DNA from: Candidatus Melainabacteria bacterium
Lineage (GTDB): Bacteria > Cyanobacteriota > Vampirovibrionia > Obscuribacterales > Obscuribacteraceae
Direction: 5' to 3'
NCBI GenBank assembly: GCA_016209785.1
Contig: JACQVM010000238.1
Coordinates: forward strand, 1-7,776
DNA: 7,776 nt
Below, one piece after another: positions 5,514 through 7,776 of this stretch; the stretch's first letter is position 1; every line of letters begins with the position of its first letter. The position numbers and the translations under genes were made by a program. The notes under the pieces are model-generated. The model saw only the letters and a program-made list of their open reading frames with translations. It was not told where the DNA came from and did not search any database.

Positions 5514-7079
5514 ATGTTTACTGAAGAGCTGACCACAGTTAAGTCTATAAATCCTGCAACTTGTGAGGTGCTTGGCGAGGTTCCAAGTCTAAATGCTCAG
5601 GAAGTGCAAGCATCTGTTCAAGCAGCTTGGCAGGCTTATGAGTCATGGAGACTTACAAGCTATGATGTTCGCGCCAGAAAGCTTTTAAAGCTGAGAAAAC
5701 TGCTTGTTAGCCAAGCTGATGAAATTGCCACTTTGGTAACTAAAGAAGTAGGAAAGCCTTTAGCGGAAAGTTTTACGGCTGAGCTGGTTGGACCGTTGGA
5801 TGCTTGTTTGTGGTTTGCTGAAAATACTGAACGATTACTCAAGGATCAGCTAATAAACATGACCAATCCAATGCTAACCAGCAAGCAAAGTATTATTACT
5901 TTTGAGCCTGTTGGGGTTGTTGGCATGGTTGCACCTTGGAACTACCCTTTTGCTATTCCAATGATGTCGATCATTATGGCTGTGATGGTAGGCAATACTG
6001 TTGTTCTTAAACCATCAGAAAAGTCATCACTAACAGGCATTAAGATTGGGGAACTTTTCGGCAAGGCAGGATTCCCTCCTGGAGTGGTTTCCGTGATTAC
6101 AGGACACCGGCAGACCGGAGTTTATCTCACACAACAACGACTAGCCAAGCTAATTTTTACTGGCTCAGTTGCTGGCGGAAGCAAAGTAATGGCACAGGCT
6201 GCTGACAATCTGACACCAGTAACCTTGGAGCTAGGTGGCAAGGATGCAGCCATTGTTTTGCCTGACGCTCCACCTGATTGGACAGCTCGCGGGCTTGTTT
6301 GGGGAGCTTTTAGCAACTGCGGACAGGCTTGTGCTTCGATTGAAAGGTTGTATGTTGTCCGTGGAGAACACACTCAGAGCCTTATTGAACGCCTTGTAGG
6401 GTACACACAGGCTCTCAAGCTTGGTCCTGGCCTAGATGCTAGCTCAGATGTTGGCCCTTTGGTGGACGAAGTTCAACTCGGCAACGTGGTAGCCCAGGTT
6501 GAGGAAGCATTGTCTAAGGGGGCTAGGGTTTTAGCTGGTGGCAGGCGTCGTCACGATCTGGGAGGTTATTTTTATGAACCGACAATTTTGGTAGATGTGA
6601 ACCACTCCATGACAATTATGCGCGAAGAGACTTTCGGTCCTATTCTCCCTCTTATGATAGTGAATTCTGAAGATGAGGCCATTGAGCTAGCAAATGATAG
6701 TGATTATGGGCTATCTGCTTCGGTGTGGTCTGGCAACCTAGGCCGAGCGGAAGATGTAGCAAGAGATCTTGATGTTGGCACAGTTTTCATCAACGATTGC
6801 CTATTCTCTTTTGCTTGTCCACAGGTGCCCTGGGGTGGACTCAAAAAGAGTGGTACAGGACGAACCCATTCGTATTTTGGCTTGTTGGATTTAGTAAATA
6901 TTAAGCATGTCAGCATCGACGCAGCCGGTGGGTTGCACCGCCAGTGGTGGTACCCATATGGGAAATCACGTATTGAGTCTATTCGCGGAGGATTAAAATT
7001 GTTACACGGGAACTTCCCCTGGGAGAAGTTGGGGGGTGCGTGTGCTTTTCTTTATAATTCGGTGTTTACACCAAAGTAA
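5514..7079 (+). CDS. NAD(P)+-dependent aldehyde dehydrogenase (521 aa)
   Basis: Cytoplasmic enzyme oxidising an aldehyde to its acid with NAD(P)+. The full ALDH fold is present. Landmarks are PWNYPF with oxyanion Asn143, KPSEKS with cofactor Lys166 and Glu169, FTGS at 215-218, VTLELGGKD with general-base Glu239, the nucleophile Cys273 in NCGQACASIERLYV, EETFGP with Glu372 and Phe374, and PWGGLKKSGTGRTH at 439-452. All catalytic residues are intact. Glu169 at the position that contacts the adenosine ribose in NAD-preferring members suggests NAD+, by inference. The GQACASIERLYV wording fits the broad succinate-semialdehyde/betaine-aldehyde-like class, but the substrate cannot be assigned. A tail of about 50 residues after the catalytic domain contains QWWYPY (477-482) and a hydrophobic end, which might contact membrane or lipid. 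The ATG at 5514 has no Shine-Dalgarno; it lies 17 bp after the TPR stop, consistent with co-transcription. Confidence 0.93.
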   Translation: MFTEELTTVKSINPATCEVLGEVPSLNAQEVQASVQAAWQAYESWRLTSYDVRARKLLKLRKLLVSQADEIATLVTKEVGKPLAESFTAELVGPLDACLWFAENTERLLKDQLINMTNPMLTSKQSIITFEPVGVVGMVAPWNYPFAIPMMSIIMAVMVGNTVVLKPSEKSSLTGIKIGELFGKAGFPPGVVSVITGHRQTGVYLTQQRLAKLIFTGSVAGGSKVMAQAADNLTPVTLELGGKDAAIVLPDAPPDWTARGLVWGAFSNCGQACASIERLYVVRGEHTQSLIERLVGYTQALKLGPGLDASSDVGPLVDEVQLGNVVAQVEEALSKGARVLAGGRRRHDLGGYFYEPTILVDVNHSMTIMREETFGPILPLMIVNSEDEAIELANDSDYGLSASVWSGNLGRAEDVARDLDVGTVFINDCLFSFACPQVPWGGLKKSGTGRTHSYFGLLDLVNIKHVSIDAAGGLHRQWWYPYGKSRIESIRGGLKLLHGNFPWEKLGGACAFLYNSVFTPK

Positions 7080-7123
7080 ATAAGGTATCTGCTGTGCACC
7101 ACTGTTAAACCCTCTTTTACCAG
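7080..7123. other. Short convergent intergenic spacer
   Basis: This 44-bp spacer separates the stop codons of the aldehyde dehydrogenase (plus) and cysteine desulfurase (minus). Two convergent genes would normally share a terminator here, but I find no clear stem-loop with a T-run. Confidence 0.4.
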
Positions 7124-7776
7124 TTATCGTGCTTCAATTGTGGATTGTCTTGGCAAGCGCAAGATATCTTTCAAGATGTTTAATGCCTTATCGCATTCAG
7201 CATGGTTATTGTTGCGACCCGCAGTAATCCGGAGGCAACCAAGTGCTTCTTTATAAGGAATCCCCAGTGCCAAGAGTACATGGGATGGACCGATGGTGCC
7301 TTGATGGCATGCTGAACCGCTTGAGATACACAATCCTTGAAGATCTGATTTCATTACCAGTGCCTCTCCTTGTCCACCTTCTACAAGGACACTTACATGT
7401 CCAGGGATTCTCTTTTGCAGGTCAATGGGACCGGTCAACTTTACTCCAGTCATGGATAAAAGCTTCTTAGCTATAAGGGATTGCATCGAGCACAACAAGG
7501 AATGGTGAGCCTCCAGCTCTGCTTGAGCCAATTGAGCGGCAACGCCTATGGCTACTATATTAGCCAGACTTTCAGTGCCAGGAAATAAAGCCTGCTCTTG
7601 TCCACCACCAAACACCAATGGCATTAAACTAATACGCTTGCGTACAAAAAGTACACCAATTCCTTTGGGTGCATAAAACTTGTGACCTGAAATGGATAAG
7701 GTAGAAACTGGTATTTGGGCAACATCCATTGGAAGCTTTCCAGCAACCTGAACAGCATCGGTGTGGAAGTACACAC
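7124..7776 (-). CDS. Cysteine desulfurase (NifS/IscS type), C-terminal part, cut by right edge
   Basis: PLP enzyme that takes sulfur from L-cysteine to form a persulfide for Fe-S cluster, thiamine or tRNA thiolation pathways. The frame is open to the window edge, so the N-terminal part is missing; the first complete codon is a GTG encoding Val, not a real start. Numbering from that Val, the sequence shows HTDAVQ (PLP-contacting Asp6 and Gln9), SISGHKFYAPKG with PLP Lys32, the GGGQE and GTES segments (56-69), and the catalytic-Cys loop SSGSACHQG with Cys156, then PSHVLLALGI and the LRITAGR ending strand. These are standard for class V aminotransferase-fold desulfurases. The short loop around Cys156 and PSHVLLALG favour the NifS/IscS side rather than SufS. 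No scaffold protein (IscU/NifU) is in the window, so its pathway is unassigned. Confidence 0.92.
   Translation of the reverse strand, partial: VYFHTDAVQVAGKLPMDVAQIPVSTLSISGHKFYAPKGIGVLFVRKRISLMPLVFGGGQEQALFPGTESLANIVAIGVAAQLAQAELEAHHSLLCSMQSLIAKKLLSMTGVKLTGPIDLQKRIPGHVSVLVEGGQGEALVMKSDLQGLCISSGSACHQGTIGPSHVLLALGIPYKEALGCLRITAGRNNNHAECDKALNILKDILRLPRQSTIEAR

Noticed and set aside
692..6691. GCTAGC occurring about seven times in the window (692, 3835, 4474, 4644, 5236, 6438, 6686)
   Set aside because: Somewhat more than chance would give, but most copies are in Ala/Ser/Leu codons of genes and no regular spacing is seen; a whole-genome count would be needed to call it a signature.
7016..7035. 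AACTTC / GAAGTT inverted repeat near the end of the aldehyde dehydrogenase
   Set aside because: Short stem within coding sequence with no T-run; not a credible terminator.
7243..7470. 75-codon plus-strand ORF inside the desulfurase gene
   Set aside because: Antisense shadow of a confidently identified gene.

Overview
The window reads as ordinary bacterial chromosome from a Gram-negative-type cell. Protein families, Sec-type signal peptides and two secreted tetratricopeptide-repeat (TPR) proteins are visible; tRNA, rRNA, CRISPR, phage and insertion-sequence sequences are not. Base composition looks close to balanced by eye. Abundant TPR secretory proteins and AT-leaning codon use would fit a cyanobacterial relative such as Melainabacteria/Vampirovibrionia, but this is a weak guess and no taxonomic marker is present.

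Layout, left to right. Positions 1-524 (minus) hold the N-terminal part of a CorA-family divalent-cation transporter that runs off the left edge. Positions 668-973 (minus) hold a small predicted two-helix membrane protein of unknown function. Positions 1087-1605 (minus) encode a 172-residue secreted protein that I read as beta-rich and do not recognise. Positions 1562 (or 1517)-3658 (plus) encode a large secreted 5'-nucleotidase/UshA-type metallophosphoesterase with an unusual C-terminal extension of about 180 residues. Positions 3633-4793 (minus) encode a secreted nine-TPR protein with a TTG start and a good ribosome binding site. A 106-bp divergent intergenic region with a perfect 16-bp palindrome follows. 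Positions 4900-5496 (plus) encode a second, smaller secreted TPR protein, followed after 17 bp by a complete aldehyde dehydrogenase (5514-7079, plus). Positions 7124-7776 (minus) hold the C-terminal part of a NifS/IscS-type cysteine desulfurase that runs off the right edge.

The most unusual aspect is gene packing. The nucleotidase gene overlaps both neighbours on the opposite strand. At its 5' end its signal-peptide codons lie antisense to the signal-peptide codons of the 172-residue protein, and at its 3' end its last 26 bp are shared with the TPR gene. Promoters of the head-to-head pair must therefore lie inside each other's coding sequence, which invites transcriptional interference or antisense control.

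Functionally the window looks like a mixture: envelope and periplasmic proteins in the middle (nucleotide/phosphate scavenging plus TPR scaffolds) and housekeeping enzymes on the flanks. I see no convincing evidence for a defence system, a biosynthetic cluster or another clearly novel multi-gene system.
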